The notes: a model not told the origin generated them from the sequence alone. Counted from the stretch's first letter, positions 7,430 through 17,591 are shown. The stretch: 19,292 nucleotides of DNA from Alphaproteobacteria bacterium (GCA_030830465.1 JAURMY010000340.1:1-19292), one strand, 5' to 3'. A program made the numbers and translations.

Positions 7430-8155
7430 TCATTTCATTCGATAATGATATTTATCCACAATGGTCATGCCCAAGCCAGTGAACAATTTTTGCGCAGGCA
7501 GGTTTTTGCCTGTGGTGACAACGCCAAAAGTCGTGGCACCCTGCTCCATCGCCCAGATCGCGGCGCGACCCAAGAGATTGTGACCGACCCCTTTACGCCG
7601 GGCCATCGGCACAACCTCCAGCGCGTGCAGCATAGCGATATCGCCGTCCACCGCGACAAAGGCGCAGCCGCCCGGTTTGTCGGTGTCAAAGCGGCTGAAC
7701 AGATAGGTTTTCGGCCCCCTCGTGCGGCGCATCACCGCCAGCCGCGCCGGTCCGATACCGCCTGCCGCCCAGATTTCAGCCATGATCGCCAGCGGTTCAT
7801 CCCCCGGAATCGCAGCAATCGGCGGCGGGTTCACTTTGGCCAGTTCGGCGCAGGGCGCTGTCAACAGCAAAGTGGGATCAACGATGGAATATCCCCGGTC
7901 TGCCAATTGGCCGTCCAAGGTATCTGCCTTGCCGCGTATCATGAATAATGGCGGCTGATCCATTGATATCATAAGGTTTTCAGCCATCGTTAATTCATCT
8001 TCTGAAACCGGCACTTTCGCTGTTGCGGCAGAAACACGTTTGCCGCCGCCGGCCCCGCGGCGCAGGGTCCAGGGCCCCGAAGTCACAACCTCGGCCGGTG
8101 CCCAGGTCGCATCCAGAGCGTCAAACAACCGGTCGTTTCCTGCGGTCTGGGTCAT
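7430..8155 (-). CDS. GNAT-family N-acetyltransferase
   Basis: A 241-aa protein with a C-terminal GNAT acetyltransferase fold, expected to move an acetyl group from acetyl-CoA to an amine. The acetyl-CoA pyrophosphate-binding motif is R186-RKGVG-191 within MLHALEVVPMARRKGVGHNLL, followed by AAIWAMEQGATTFGVVTTGKN and the final AQKLFTGLGMTIVDKYHYR, a common GNAT ending. The N-terminal half (residues 1-110) is less typical and may form a second, degenerate GNAT-like domain. The start ATG overlaps the stop of the upstream MoaB-domain gene (ATGA at 8155-8152), and the next gene follows after 16 nt. The substrate cannot be inferred from the sequence or the neighbours. Confidence 0.85.
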   Translation of the reverse strand: MTQTAGNDRLFDALDATWAPAEVVTSGPWTLRRGAGGGKRVSAATAKVPVSEDELTMAENLMISMDQPPLFMIRGKADTLDGQLADRGYSIVDPTLLLTAPCAELAKVNPPPIAAIPGDEPLAIMAEIWAAGGIGPARLAVMRRTRGPKTYLFSRFDTDKPGGCAFVAVDGDIAMLHALEVVPMARRKGVGHNLLGRAAIWAMEQGATTFGVVTTGKNLPAQKLFTGLGMTIVDKYHYRMK

Positions 8156-8886
8156 TGCGGCTGACCTTTCGGGAAAATCGTCAAGAACTCCCGCACGGCG
8201 GCGTCCAACACAGGTTCATCCGAGGAGCGGAGCACAATATTCGTCCCGAACCGCCCGGCCAGAACGAAGGGATATGAGCCGATCGAAACATCAGGATACC
8301 GCGTCGCCAGATCCCCTAGCGGTGCCGCGATTTCCCCTTCCGGCATGTCCAGCCGCACGGTTCTTGACAGAACCGGACGACCGCCGGTCAGGGTTGGGAT
8401 GACCGTTGCGACCATGGCCTTGAAAACCGCAGGCACCCCGGCCATCACATGGACATTCTGAACCGTAAACCCCGGTGCGCCGGAAACCGGATTGTCAATC
8501 AGCACCGCGCCATCGGGGATTCGCGCCATGCGCAGGCGCGCCGCGTTCAGTTCAATCCCCATCTTGTCGGCCCGTGTCTGCATGATCGCGCGGGCATCAT
8601 CCCGCACCGAAATGCCCAGACCAAAGGCAACCGCAATCGCATCGGCGGTGATATCATCATGGGTCGGCCCGATACCGCCACTGGTGAAAACCGTGTCATA
8701 AAGCGCGCGCAGGGCGTTGACCGCTTCCACGATCTGTTTTTGATCGTCCGACACAACCCGCACTTCCTTCAGGTCAATCGCTGCTTTGGTCAGTGCGGTC
8801 GCCAGGTGGTTGGTGTTGGTGTCCTGCGTGCGCCCGGAAAGGATCTCGTCACCGATCACCAGCATTGCAGCGGTTGGATTGCCCAT
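8152..8886 (-). CDS. CinA-type MoaB/Mog domain protein (competence/damage-inducible protein A family), short form
   Basis: A 244-aa protein made of the N-terminal MoaB-like domain of the CinA family plus its linker. Motifs: IGDEILSG at 11-18, then TNTNHLATAL, and TSGGIGPTHDD at 68-78, the pterin/nucleotide-binding loop; PVSGAPGF and HVMAGVPAVF follow. In full-length CinA this domain (COG1058) has ADP-ribose pyrophosphatase activity and is joined to a C-terminal nicotinamide-nucleotide amidase (PncC) domain; that second domain is absent here. The stand-alone form is common and is often labelled molybdopterin-binding, a label that comes only from the fold. It is the first gene of a four-gene operon, divergent from sfsA with 48 bp between them. 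GGGTGA lies just before the ATG. Confidence 0.88.
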   Translation of the reverse strand: MGNPTAAMLVIGDEILSGRTQDTNTNHLATALTKAAIDLKEVRVVSDDQKQIVEAVNALRALYDTVFTSGGIGPTHDDITADAIAVAFGLGISVRDDARAIMQTRADKMGIELNAARLRMARIPDGAVLIDNPVSGAPGFTVQNVHVMAGVPAVFKAMVATVIPTLTGGRPVLSRTVRLDMPEGEIAAPLGDLATRYPDVSIGSYPFVLAGRFGTNIVLRSSDEPVLDAAVREFLTIFPKGQPQ

Positions 8887-8899
8887 GTGTCACCCGATC

Positions 8900-8926
8900 T
8901 TGTCTGTATCCGGGCCAAGCTATAGG
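8900..8926 (+). promoter_or_regulatory. Candidate promoter of sfsA
   Basis: TTGTCT (8900-8905) and TATAGG (8921-8926) on the plus strand are 15 nt apart, shorter than ideal. The expected start is only a few bases before the sfsA ATG at 8935, so the message would be leaderless or nearly so. If transcription begins further upstream, AGGA at 8924-8927 could serve as a ribosome-binding site instead. It shares its TATA with the divergent promoter. Confidence 0.3.
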
Positions 8927-8946
8927 ACCAGTTCATGCAGTTTCAA
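8919..8946 (-). promoter_or_regulatory. Candidate promoter of the MoaB-domain/GNAT/CMD/OmpA operon
   Basis: On the minus strand TTGAAA (8946-8941; 5 of 6) and TATAGC (8924-8919; 4 of 6) are 16 nt apart, with a start expected near 8912, about 25 nt before the ATG at 8886. The -35 box lies inside the first codons of sfsA, and the TATA overlaps the possible sfsA -10 box. Assigned by eye. Confidence 0.45.
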
Positions 8947-9660
8947 ACCCCTCTTGTCCGCGCAACGCTGGTAAAACGGTACAAACGCTTTCTGGCGGAC
9001 ATCATTCTGCCGGACGGGCGGCAAACCACGGCCCATTGCGCCAATCCCGGCGCGATGACCGGCCTGGCCGAACCGGGTGCGACGATCTGGGTAGAACCGA
9101 ACGAAGACCCCAAACGCAAGCTGGGGTTCAGTTGGAAGTTGGTGGACCTGTCGCCGGGATGGGCCTGTGTGGACACGGCGCTGCCAAACCTTCTGGTGGC
9201 CGAGGCGCTGGGCCTTGGGCGGATCCCGGAACTGGCGGGATATGCCACCCTGCAACGCGAGGTGAAATACGGGGAGAATTCGCGCATCGACTTTTTGCTG
9301 ACGGGGCCGCAGGGCAAAACCTATGTCGAGGTCAAGGCGGTCAGCCTGAAACGGGACGGCTGGGCCGAGTTTCCCGACAGCGTGACAAAGCGGGGCGCGA
9401 AACATCTGAACGAACTGGCGCAGATGGTGCAACTAGGGCATCGCGCCGTGATGCTTTATCTGGTGCAGCGCGACGATTGCCACCGGTTCCGGCTGGCGGC
9501 GGACATTGATCCGGCCTATGCGGCCGCATTTTCAGCGGCGCGCGATGCGGGGGTTATGGCCCTGTGTTATGGAACCGAAATCTCGCCCGAAGCGATGGCG
9601 GTTTCCGGCCGGATGGACGCGGACCCCTTGAACAATTTTCCGCCGCCGGACTGGCATTAA
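8935..9660 (+). CDS. sfsA: SfsA-family DNA/RNA nuclease (sugar fermentation stimulation protein homologue)
   Basis: A 241-aa member of the SfsA family, usual length about 230-240. The N-terminal OB-fold part (LVRATLVKRYKRFLADIIL, then TAHCANPGAMTGL) is followed by a PD-(D/E)xK nuclease core: R117-IDFLL with D119, and Y130-VEVKAVS with E132 and K134, then the family signature AEFPDSVTKRGAKHLNEL. E. coli SfsA was first described as affecting maltose gene expression, and archaeal and bacterial members have nuclease activity; the physiological role remains unclear. It is the first gene of a plus-strand group with map and radC, with 46 bp to map. The divergent partner is the MoaB-domain gene. Confidence 0.95.
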   Translation: MQFQTPLVRATLVKRYKRFLADIILPDGRQTTAHCANPGAMTGLAEPGATIWVEPNEDPKRKLGFSWKLVDLSPGWACVDTALPNLLVAEALGLGRIPELAGYATLQREVKYGENSRIDFLLTGPQGKTYVEVKAVSLKRDGWAEFPDSVTKRGAKHLNELAQMVQLGHRAVMLYLVQRDDCHRFRLAADIDPAYAAAFSAARDAGVMALCYGTEISPEAMAVSGRMDADPLNNFPPPDWH

Positions 9661-9706
9661 GCGATAAATCGGACTAACACACAAAAAAGCAACCAAGGAG
9701 CATCCC

Positions 9707-10525
9707 GTGGAAGGCCAGACACCGGGCCGTCTGAACCGAGACGGTATTCAGATTCACACCGCAGAAGAATTCGCCGGGATGCGCGCCTCGGGCAATCTTG
9801 CGGCGCGGGTTCTGGATATGATCGCACCCCATGTGGTGCCGGGCGTGACGACGGATGAGCTGGACCAGTTGTGCCATGATTACATGGTGGAAAACGGCTC
9901 GGTCCCGGCGACTTTGGGCTATAAGGGCTATCCGAAATCCAGCTGCATTTCGATCAATCACGTGGTGTGCCACGGCATTCCGTCTGACCGCAAATTGCGC
10001 GAAGGCGATATCCTGAACATCGACGTGACCTGTATCCTGGACGGCTGGTATGGCGATACCTCGCGGATGTTTGTGGCGGGCCGTCCGAACCGCAAGGCCG
10101 AGCGGCTGATTGATGTCACCCATGATGCGCTGATGATCGGCATTGATCAGGTCAAGCCGGGCAACACATTTGGCGATATCGGCGCGGCGATCCAACGCTA
10201 TGTCGAAGCGCAGCGCATGTCGGTGGTGCGCGATTTCTGCGGTCACGGTCTGGGGCGGGTGTTTCATTCGGCCCCGAACGTGCTGCATTACGGTCGTTGG
10301 GGCACAGGTCCGGTCCTGGAAGAGGGCATGTTCTTTACGATTGAGCCGATGGTCAATCTGGGCCGGCCTGACACCAAGGTTCTGGCCGACGACTGGACTG
10401 CCGTGACCAAGGACAAATCCCTGTCGGCGCAGTTTGAGCATTCGATCGGTGTCACCGCCGACGGTTGCGAGATTTTCACCCTGTCGCCCGCCGGTACTTT
10501 TCACCCGACCTGGGATCGCGGTTAA
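9707..10525 (+). CDS. map: Type I methionine aminopeptidase
   Basis: Removes the initiator methionine from nascent proteins. All pita-bread-fold metal ligands are present in this 272-aa protein: D106 (LNIDVT), D117 (YGDTSRMF), H180 (CGHGLGRVFH), E213 (FTIEPM) and E244 (QFEHS), together with the substrate-contacting H89 (NHVVCHGIP). The start is GTG at 9707, preceded by a strong ribosome-binding site AAGGAG (9695-9700) at good spacing. The ~13-residue N-terminal stretch before the usual bacterial start region (HTAEEFAGMRASG) is short and ordinary. It sits between sfsA and radC on the same strand, with 34 bp to radC, and the three are probably one transcript. Confidence 0.97.
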   Translation: MEGQTPGRLNRDGIQIHTAEEFAGMRASGNLAARVLDMIAPHVVPGVTTDELDQLCHDYMVENGSVPATLGYKGYPKSSCISINHVVCHGIPSDRKLREGDILNIDVTCILDGWYGDTSRMFVAGRPNRKAERLIDVTHDALMIGIDQVKPGNTFGDIGAAIQRYVEAQRMSVVRDFCGHGLGRVFHSAPNVLHYGRWGTGPVLEEGMFFTIEPMVNLGRPDTKVLADDWTAVTKDKSLSAQFEHSIGVTADGCEIFTLSPAGTFHPTWDRG

Positions 10526-10559
10526 CGCCTCATTAAAGCGAATCGCGTGATTTTAGGGG

Positions 10560-11315
10560 ATGACCCGCAAATCGCCCCTTTCCGAATTTGCCGAGGCACC
10601 CTTGCCCGGCTTTTCCTTTTCGAAAATCACCCCCCGCAAGGAGGAGGATTTTCGCAAGTCCCATCGCGCCCGCCTGCGTCAGCGGTTTACCGAAGGCGGT
10701 GCCGCCGCCGTGCCGGATTACGAACTGCTGGAACTGGTCTTGTTCCGCGCGATTCCCCGGCAGGATGTCAAGCCGCTGGCAAAACGGCTGTTGGCAGAGT
10801 TCGGCGATTTCAACAGGGTGATGGCCGCGCCGCCGGACCGGCTGGGCCGCATTCAGGGCGTGGGGGCGGCGGTCATTCAGGAATTGAAAATCGTAGAGGC
10901 GGCCGCGCATCGCATGGCGCGGGCGCGCATTCTGGACAAGCATATTCTGTCGTCCTGGGACGCACTGATTGACTATTGCCAGACCGTGATGGCGCACCGC
11001 ACGACCGAGCAGTTCCGAATCCTCTATCTGGATCGCAAGAACGTGCTGATCGCTGATGAAGAACAGGGACGGGGAACCGTTGATCATGTGCCGGTCTATC
11101 CGCGCGAAGTGGTCAAACGCGCGCTGGAACTGGAGGCTTCGGCGCTGATTCTGGTGCACAACCATCCGTCCGGCGATCCTGCCCCGTCGGAATCGGATAT
11201 TGATATGACCGCGCGGATCGCCACCGCCGCCGCCGCGCTGGGCCTGACGATCCACGATCACCTTATTGTTGGAAAGGCCCGAAATTTCAGCTTTCGCGCG
11301 GAAGGGTTGTTGTAA
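10560..11315 (+). CDS. radC: RadC family JAB/MPN-domain protein
   Basis: A 251-aa RadC protein. The N-terminal helix-hairpin-helix region (SHRARLRQRF, LELVLFRAIPRQDVKPLAKRLL, LGRIQGVGAAVIQELK) precedes the JAB/JAMM metalloprotease-like domain with H200-N-H202-PSG and D213 (PAPSESDID); the upstream acidic residue would be E150 (TTEQFRILYLD). The family name comes from an E. coli radiation-sensitive allele later traced to another gene (recG), so a DNA-repair role is not established. The ATG at 10560 directly follows AGGGG, which is too close for a standard ribosome-binding site, so translation may depend on coupling or be weak. It converges on the PBP-OmpA gene with only 10 bp between the stop codons and no terminator visible between them. 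Confidence 0.94.
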   Translation: MTRKSPLSEFAEAPLPGFSFSKITPRKEEDFRKSHRARLRQRFTEGGAAAVPDYELLELVLFRAIPRQDVKPLAKRLLAEFGDFNRVMAAPPDRLGRIQGVGAAVIQELKIVEAAAHRMARARILDKHILSSWDALIDYCQTVMAHRTTEQFRILYLDRKNVLIADEEQGRGTVDHVPVYPREVVKRALELEASALILVHNHPSGDPAPSESDIDMTARIATAAAALGLTIHDHLIVGKARNFSFRAEGLL

Positions 11316-11325
11316 CCGGCGGCCG

Positions 11326-12888
11326 CTATTTCACCCAGACCTCGACCCGCCGGTTGGTGAACCGGCCCAGCGCCGTGTCGTCGCATGCCAGCGGCGACAC
11401 CTCGCCCAAGCCCAGAACGCGGATTTTCAGGCGCGCCAGGTCGGCCCGGCTGGCGGCTTTTCTGATCCGGGCGGCCACCTGTTCGGCCCGCTGGCGCGAG
11501 ATCCGCCGGTTGCCTTCCGCCCCGCCTTGCATATCGGAAAACCCGGCGACGATCAGTTCGTGACCGTCAAAGTCGCCTTGTTCGATCCGCCTGGCCAGCT
11601 CCACTATATTCCGCTCAGAACGCGAATCCATTTCGGTTGAGTTATCAAAAAACCGGAATGTGGTCGAAAGCCGCGCCGCGCCGATAAAATTCCGCACAAA
11701 GCCCTGCACCTGATCAAGGTCGATATCCCCACCCGCCGCCAGAACCGCATTTGACAGCCGGTCTTGTTGATCTGAAAGCGGTATCGCCTTTGGATAGAGC
11801 GAAACATATCCGTCATGGCCCACCGCCTGTTGCCCCGCCTCGGTTTCGAACCAGGCCAAAAGCGCACGGGCAAAAACCGGGTGCCGCCTTTTGGCCGAGT
11901 ACAGATAAAGCCGCCGCGTCAGCGGATAATCCTCTGATTGCAGCGCAAAGACCGAAGGGCGCGTGCGAATGCCGCATTCCCCCTGTACCGCCAGCGGTTT
12001 GGCATTGCGCAAGGCCGAAAAGGTTGTCGCGCCAATGGCAAAAGGATTGTTGGCAACGGCGTCGGACAGGGCGTCATTCGTGTTAAAAACGGCATCAAAG
12101 GTCAGGATACTATCATCCCGGTCGGCAAAAACCGTGGCCTGAAAATCCACCAGAAAATCCGAGCCGATATTTCGGACAAACCGCTCGATCGGCGCGTCGA
12201 TGCCGCCCAAGGCCGACCAGTTGACGATCTTGCCGCTGAAAATATCAGCCGCCTGGCCGAGCGTGATCGCGGAGACAGGATTTTGTTTGGACACCACGAA
12301 AATCAACCCGTCCAGCGCCAGAATTTGCTTGCGATACGGGTTTGAAAGATCGCCAAGACCGGCATCAAGAATGGCGCGGCTTTCTTCCTCGGTCGCTTTG
12401 CGGGTGGCCAAGACAAAGTCGGCCTTTTCGTGCAGCAACGCATCAAAGCCAGCGGCCGTATTTGTCAGGTCGGTTTGAATGCGGGCCACCGGCACCTGTG
12501 CCGCGTCCGAAATGAAATAGGTCCAGCCCGCGGTGCCGTGATCGACGCGCAGGGCGGTTTCGCCACTGACAAAGGCGAAATCCTCCAGCAGCCGGGGCAG
12601 CAACCGGGCGCCGATGTCGCGAGCGCCTGAAATCGTGATATCAGCGGCATATTGGCCGGGATCGGGACAGGACAGTCCTTGGCAAGTCACGGTCAGGGCA
12701 TTCAGGACCATTTCGCCATATATGGTTTTCAGGCGGTAAAACTCACCGTCATAGCCCAGCAATTCGCCGCTTAGGGTGACCGAGCCATCGGCGGATTTCA
12801 GGGTAACCGTTTGCGCGAATACCGGCGTTGCGCCCAATCCGAAAGACAGGGCAGCGGCAGCAATAAAGCCTTGAAGAAATCCACCCAT
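11326..12888 (-). CDS. Periplasmic phosphate-binding-type protein fused to a C-terminal OmpA domain
   Basis: A 520-aa exported protein with three parts. A signal peptide is followed by a mature start near QTVTLKSADG (cleavage after FA-Q, about residue 25). A short N-terminal module (about 26-75) contains C69 and C74. Residues about 80-365 resemble a PstS-like substrate-binding domain (ITISGARDIGARLLPRLLEDF, VVSKQNPVSAITLGQAADIFSGKIVNWSALGG, LYLYSAKRRHPVFARALLAWF). The C-terminal ~130 residues form an OmpA-type peptidoglycan-binding domain (LIVAGFSDMQGGAEGN, ISRQRAEQVAARI, TNRRVEVWVK). No PstC/A/B or PhoU gene is nearby, so it need not be a transporter component; a wall-anchored binding or sensing role is inferred. 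It follows the Ig-like protein gene by 18 nt on the same strand, so the two are probably co-transcribed. Confidence 0.9.
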   Translation of the reverse strand: MGGFLQGFIAAAALSFGLGATPVFAQTVTLKSADGSVTLSGELLGYDGEFYRLKTIYGEMVLNALTVTCQGLSCPDPGQYAADITISGARDIGARLLPRLLEDFAFVSGETALRVDHGTAGWTYFISDAAQVPVARIQTDLTNTAAGFDALLHEKADFVLATRKATEEESRAILDAGLGDLSNPYRKQILALDGLIFVVSKQNPVSAITLGQAADIFSGKIVNWSALGGIDAPIERFVRNIGSDFLVDFQATVFADRDDSILTFDAVFNTNDALSDAVANNPFAIGATTFSALRNAKPLAVQGECGIRTRPSVFALQSEDYPLTRRLYLYSAKRRHPVFARALLAWFETEAGQQAVGHDGYVSLYPKAIPLSDQQDRLSNAVLAAGGDIDLDQVQGFVRNFIGAARLSTTFRFFDNSTEMDSRSERNIVELARRIEQGDFDGHELIVAGFSDMQGGAEGNRRISRQRAEQVAARIRKAASRADLARLKIRVLGLGEVSPLACDDTALGRFTNRRVEVWVK

Positions 12889-12906
12889 TCACACGTTTGC
12901 CGTAGG

Positions 12907-14478
12907 TCAGTTCCCGGCGATAATCAGGTCTCGGGCGACATTATTCAACACAATGTTTTGCTCGGGTTCGTCGCAGCCCGGCATGTTGAATTGCAGGCCG
13001 GATGCGCCGACAAGGCGTCCGTTGCGCGCGTGAATGCTGTGAACGACACCCTTTTGGGCGCAGGTCGCGCCGGTGCCGGCCACATCGACCACAAACCGCA
13101 CCACGCCGGTTTTGTCATTCTTGATCAGCGGCAGCGTATATATCTGTGCCTGTACCGGATGATCGGCCATGGGGTCGCCAAGGGTCACGGTATAGCCGCC
13201 GCCGAAATGCAGGGATTGATCCGGCGAGCTTGCCTGACCGTTCCAGATATGGCCACGGCGATTTTGACCGGCGCCAAACTCAAACGCATGAAGGGACATC
13301 CGGTAGGGGCCGACCCACTGAACGGCGACACGTTCCAAACCGTCCAGACCTTTGACCTTGACCCCGGCCTTCAGGCGGGTTCCGTCGGCAAAGGTCACCA
13401 TGAACAGGGCATTTTGTTCCAGCGCCGGAACATCGACCGAGATGTTGCCGGTATGGCCGGTCAGCATCGCGAATTTCAGCTTGCCATGGCTGATTTCCAC
13501 GCGGGAATTCGGGTGGCAGGGCGCCGAAATCGACAGGGCGACAATCCCATCATTCAAAGGACTGGCCGTAAGTCCGGCAGTGCAATCTGTACCAAACGGG
13601 CTTTGGTCAAAGATGTCGTGGGTTTCGTTCACCGGCGTTGACAGGTCGATGCCCGCAAGATGCGACACCAGTGTTTTCCGCTCAACCGGTGCAAAGCCCG
13701 GCAGGGTCAAGTCCGACGGCAATTGCGGCAAGGCAACCGCCGCCTCGGCAATGGCCGGTGTTGTGTCTGCCAGCGTGTCGGTTGTGGCGGCGATTTCGAC
13801 CATTGGCGTTTCGTCGTCGTTGCGGCCGAACGCGCCGGTTGTTTCAATGTCAAAACGGCCGGTCACGGCGGCACTGCGCACAGGTGCGGCGGGGCGCATA
13901 AAGGTAATTGTGGTGTCAGCGGCGACCTTTGCCAGCTTCATGCCTGATGTCGCGATTTCCGTCTGTTCAACCCGCGCGGTTTTACCCAGCCGGACATTGG
14001 TGATCTCAAGATCCTTGCTGTTGATCGTCAGTTGCGCCGACATATCTTCGACCTTGACCGCAGGGCCTTCGGCAATCGTGTCGGTCGCCGGTTTCATCTC
14101 GGTCAGGCGCAGGATAACCTTGGCTGGGGAACAGGTTTTACCGGTGTTGATGCAATAGTAAAAACTTTGATTTGAGGTGCAGTTCACGGCGTCTGAATAG
14201 ACAAAGCTGCCGCCGGACTGGACCACCTTGCCACAGGCGGGTTGGGATTTCAGGGCGATGGCCGTGTTGGCAACGCGGTTGGCGCCCACATCATTGGCCA
14301 ACACCATAAGCCGCTGGTTTTCGGGATTGCGGACGGTAAAGATGTCGTCCACAGCCAGCGCATCGCTTTCACCCCGAAAGGCCGCCATCATCGCTTCAGA
14401 GTTATGCGTGATCACGGCGACAGACACTGTCAGAAACAGCGCCGTGTAAACCAAACCCATTCGCTCTGCAATTTTCAC
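12907..14478 (-). CDS. Membrane-anchored or exported Ig-like-domain protein of unknown function
   Basis: A 523-aa protein I cannot assign to a characterised family. An N-terminal hydrophobic segment (about residues 8-24, VYTALFLTVSVAVITH) acts as a signal anchor or signal peptide. Residues about 40-125 look like a cadherin-type/Ig-like domain (AVDDIFTVRNPENQRLMVLANDVGAN, then SGGSFVYSDAVNCTSNQSFYYCI) with four cysteines (C82, C100, C109, C116), consistent with periplasmic disulfides. A Pro/Thr/Ala-rich middle (about 130-265) gives way to a second folded region (about 270-523) that is beta-rich by eye (LKAGVKVKGLDGLERVAVQW, HFGGGYTVTLGDP). The start is GTG at 14478 with GGAGG 5 nt upstream. 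It precedes the PBP-OmpA gene by 18 nt and lies downstream of the secA terminator, so it is outside the secA transcript. Some databases label secA neighbours of this kind translocase; nothing in the sequence supports that. Confidence 0.8.
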   Translation of the reverse strand: MKIAERMGLVYTALFLTVSVAVITHNSEAMMAAFRGESDALAVDDIFTVRNPENQRLMVLANDVGANRVANTAIALKSQPACGKVVQSGGSFVYSDAVNCTSNQSFYYCINTGKTCSPAKVILRLTEMKPATDTIAEGPAVKVEDMSAQLTINSKDLEITNVRLGKTARVEQTEIATSGMKLAKVAADTTITFMRPAAPVRSAAVTGRFDIETTGAFGRNDDETPMVEIAATTDTLADTTPAIAEAAVALPQLPSDLTLPGFAPVERKTLVSHLAGIDLSTPVNETHDIFDQSPFGTDCTAGLTASPLNDGIVALSISAPCHPNSRVEISHGKLKFAMLTGHTGNISVDVPALEQNALFMVTFADGTRLKAGVKVKGLDGLERVAVQWVGPYRMSLHAFEFGAGQNRRGHIWNGQASSPDQSLHFGGGYTVTLGDPMADHPVQAQIYTLPLIKNDKTGVVRFVVDVAGTGATCAQKGVVHSIHARNGRLVGASGLQFNMPGCDEPEQNIVLNNVARDLIIAGN

Positions 14479-14703
14479 GTCAGCCTCCGCCGGTCAAAAA
14501 TCCGATAGCGCAGTATGCTTTCAGAAATGTGGCCAAACTGGCGTCATGAAATGACAATTTTAGGGACTTGCGGCGCAGCATTGAAAGGGTTGTGCCCGGC
14601 AACCAAAACGAAGCCCGGGGAATTCTGGGGATAAGGCCCTGTAATCAAACGGGAAACCACAGCCGCGCCGGGTCGGGCGCGGCCACAGATTTGAAAAGCG
14701 GCG
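14479..14703. other. Intergenic region between secA and the Ig-like gene, with a strong hairpin
   Basis: About 225 bp without a credible gene. It must hold the promoter of the Ig-like/PBP-OmpA pair, but I found no convincing -35/-10 combination. A perfect 8-bp inverted repeat GCCGCGCC (14662-14669) and GGCGCGGC (14676-14683), with a 6-nt loop, could form a very stable hairpin; it has no T-tract on either strand, so it is not a standard terminator. Short open frames here are GC-driven shadows. Confidence 0.5.
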
Positions 14704-14716
14704 AAAAAGCGGCCGC

Positions 14717-14725
<9 letters not shown>
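14704..14725 (-). terminator. Intrinsic terminator of secA, folded over the stop codon
   Basis: On the minus strand GCGGCC (14725-14720) pairs with GGCCGC (14714-14709) around the loop TGAGC, which contains the secA stop codon TGA (14719-14717). TTTTT follows at 14708-14704. The 6-bp all-GC stem and T-run fit a Rho-independent terminator, and the ascending arm encodes the last Ala codons of SecA. Confidence 0.7.
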
Positions 14726-17422
<2,697 letters not shown>

Positions 17423-17442
17423 AGCGGCTCCGTAATTTTTAA

Positions 17443-17460
17443 CCCGCCGGAATTGGCGGG
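17443..17460 (-). promoter_or_regulatory. Hairpin in the secA leader just upstream of the ribosome-binding site
   Basis: CCCGCC (17460-17455 on the minus strand) pairs with GGCGGG (17448-17443) across a 6-nt loop, ending about 10 nt before the ACGGAG ribosome-binding site (17433-17428) and 20 nt before the secA ATG. The following GGTTAAAAATT is not a proper T-tract, so termination is unlikely; an effect on translation or RNA stability is more plausible. Confidence 0.4.
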
Positions 17461-17563
17461 AAAATCAAAATCGTGAACAGCCTTGCCTTGCCACTGCCCC
17501 GGCGCGGCCCTAATGAAGGCGCTGACACAGGCATCGGCCGCAGGTTTCACAACGACAACTGGC

Positions 17564-17591
17564 ATGTAAGGGGATGCTTGTCAGGTGTCAA
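17564..17591 (-). promoter_or_regulatory. Candidate promoter of secA
   Basis: A perfect -35 box TTGACA on the minus strand (17591-17586) is followed after 16 nt by TTACAT (17569-17564), a poor -10 match (3 of 6; TACATG at 17-nt spacing is equally weak). If used, the secA leader would be about 135 nt and include the hairpin at 17443-17460. The 243-bp secA/parvulin gap otherwise shows no RNA gene. A CATAAGAT sequence near 17612-17619 might be the -10 of the divergent parvulin gene, but no matching -35 is visible. Confidence 0.35.

Noticed and set aside
9674..10504. 276-codon minus-strand frame opposite map
   Set aside because: Map on the plus strand has every catalytic residue and a strong ribosome-binding site; the antisense frame is His/Arg/Gln-rich without a family match and is a shadow.
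10533..11261. 242-codon minus-strand frame opposite radC
   Set aside because: RadC is unmistakable on the plus strand (HxHPSG...D); the antisense frame begins in Arg/Gly/Gln-rich sequence and has no domain.
11316..11325. GCGGCCGC palindrome between the radC and PBP-OmpA stop codons, considered as a bidirectional terminator
   Set aside because: An 8-bp self-complementary word has no room for a loop with a real stem and lacks T-tracts on both strands.
13352..14158. 268-codon plus-strand frame opposite the Ig-like gene
   Set aside because: Although the sense protein is also of unknown function, the sense strand has a signal anchor, an Ig-like pattern and a good ribosome-binding site. The antisense frame is Ser/Val/Ala low-complexity with no such support.
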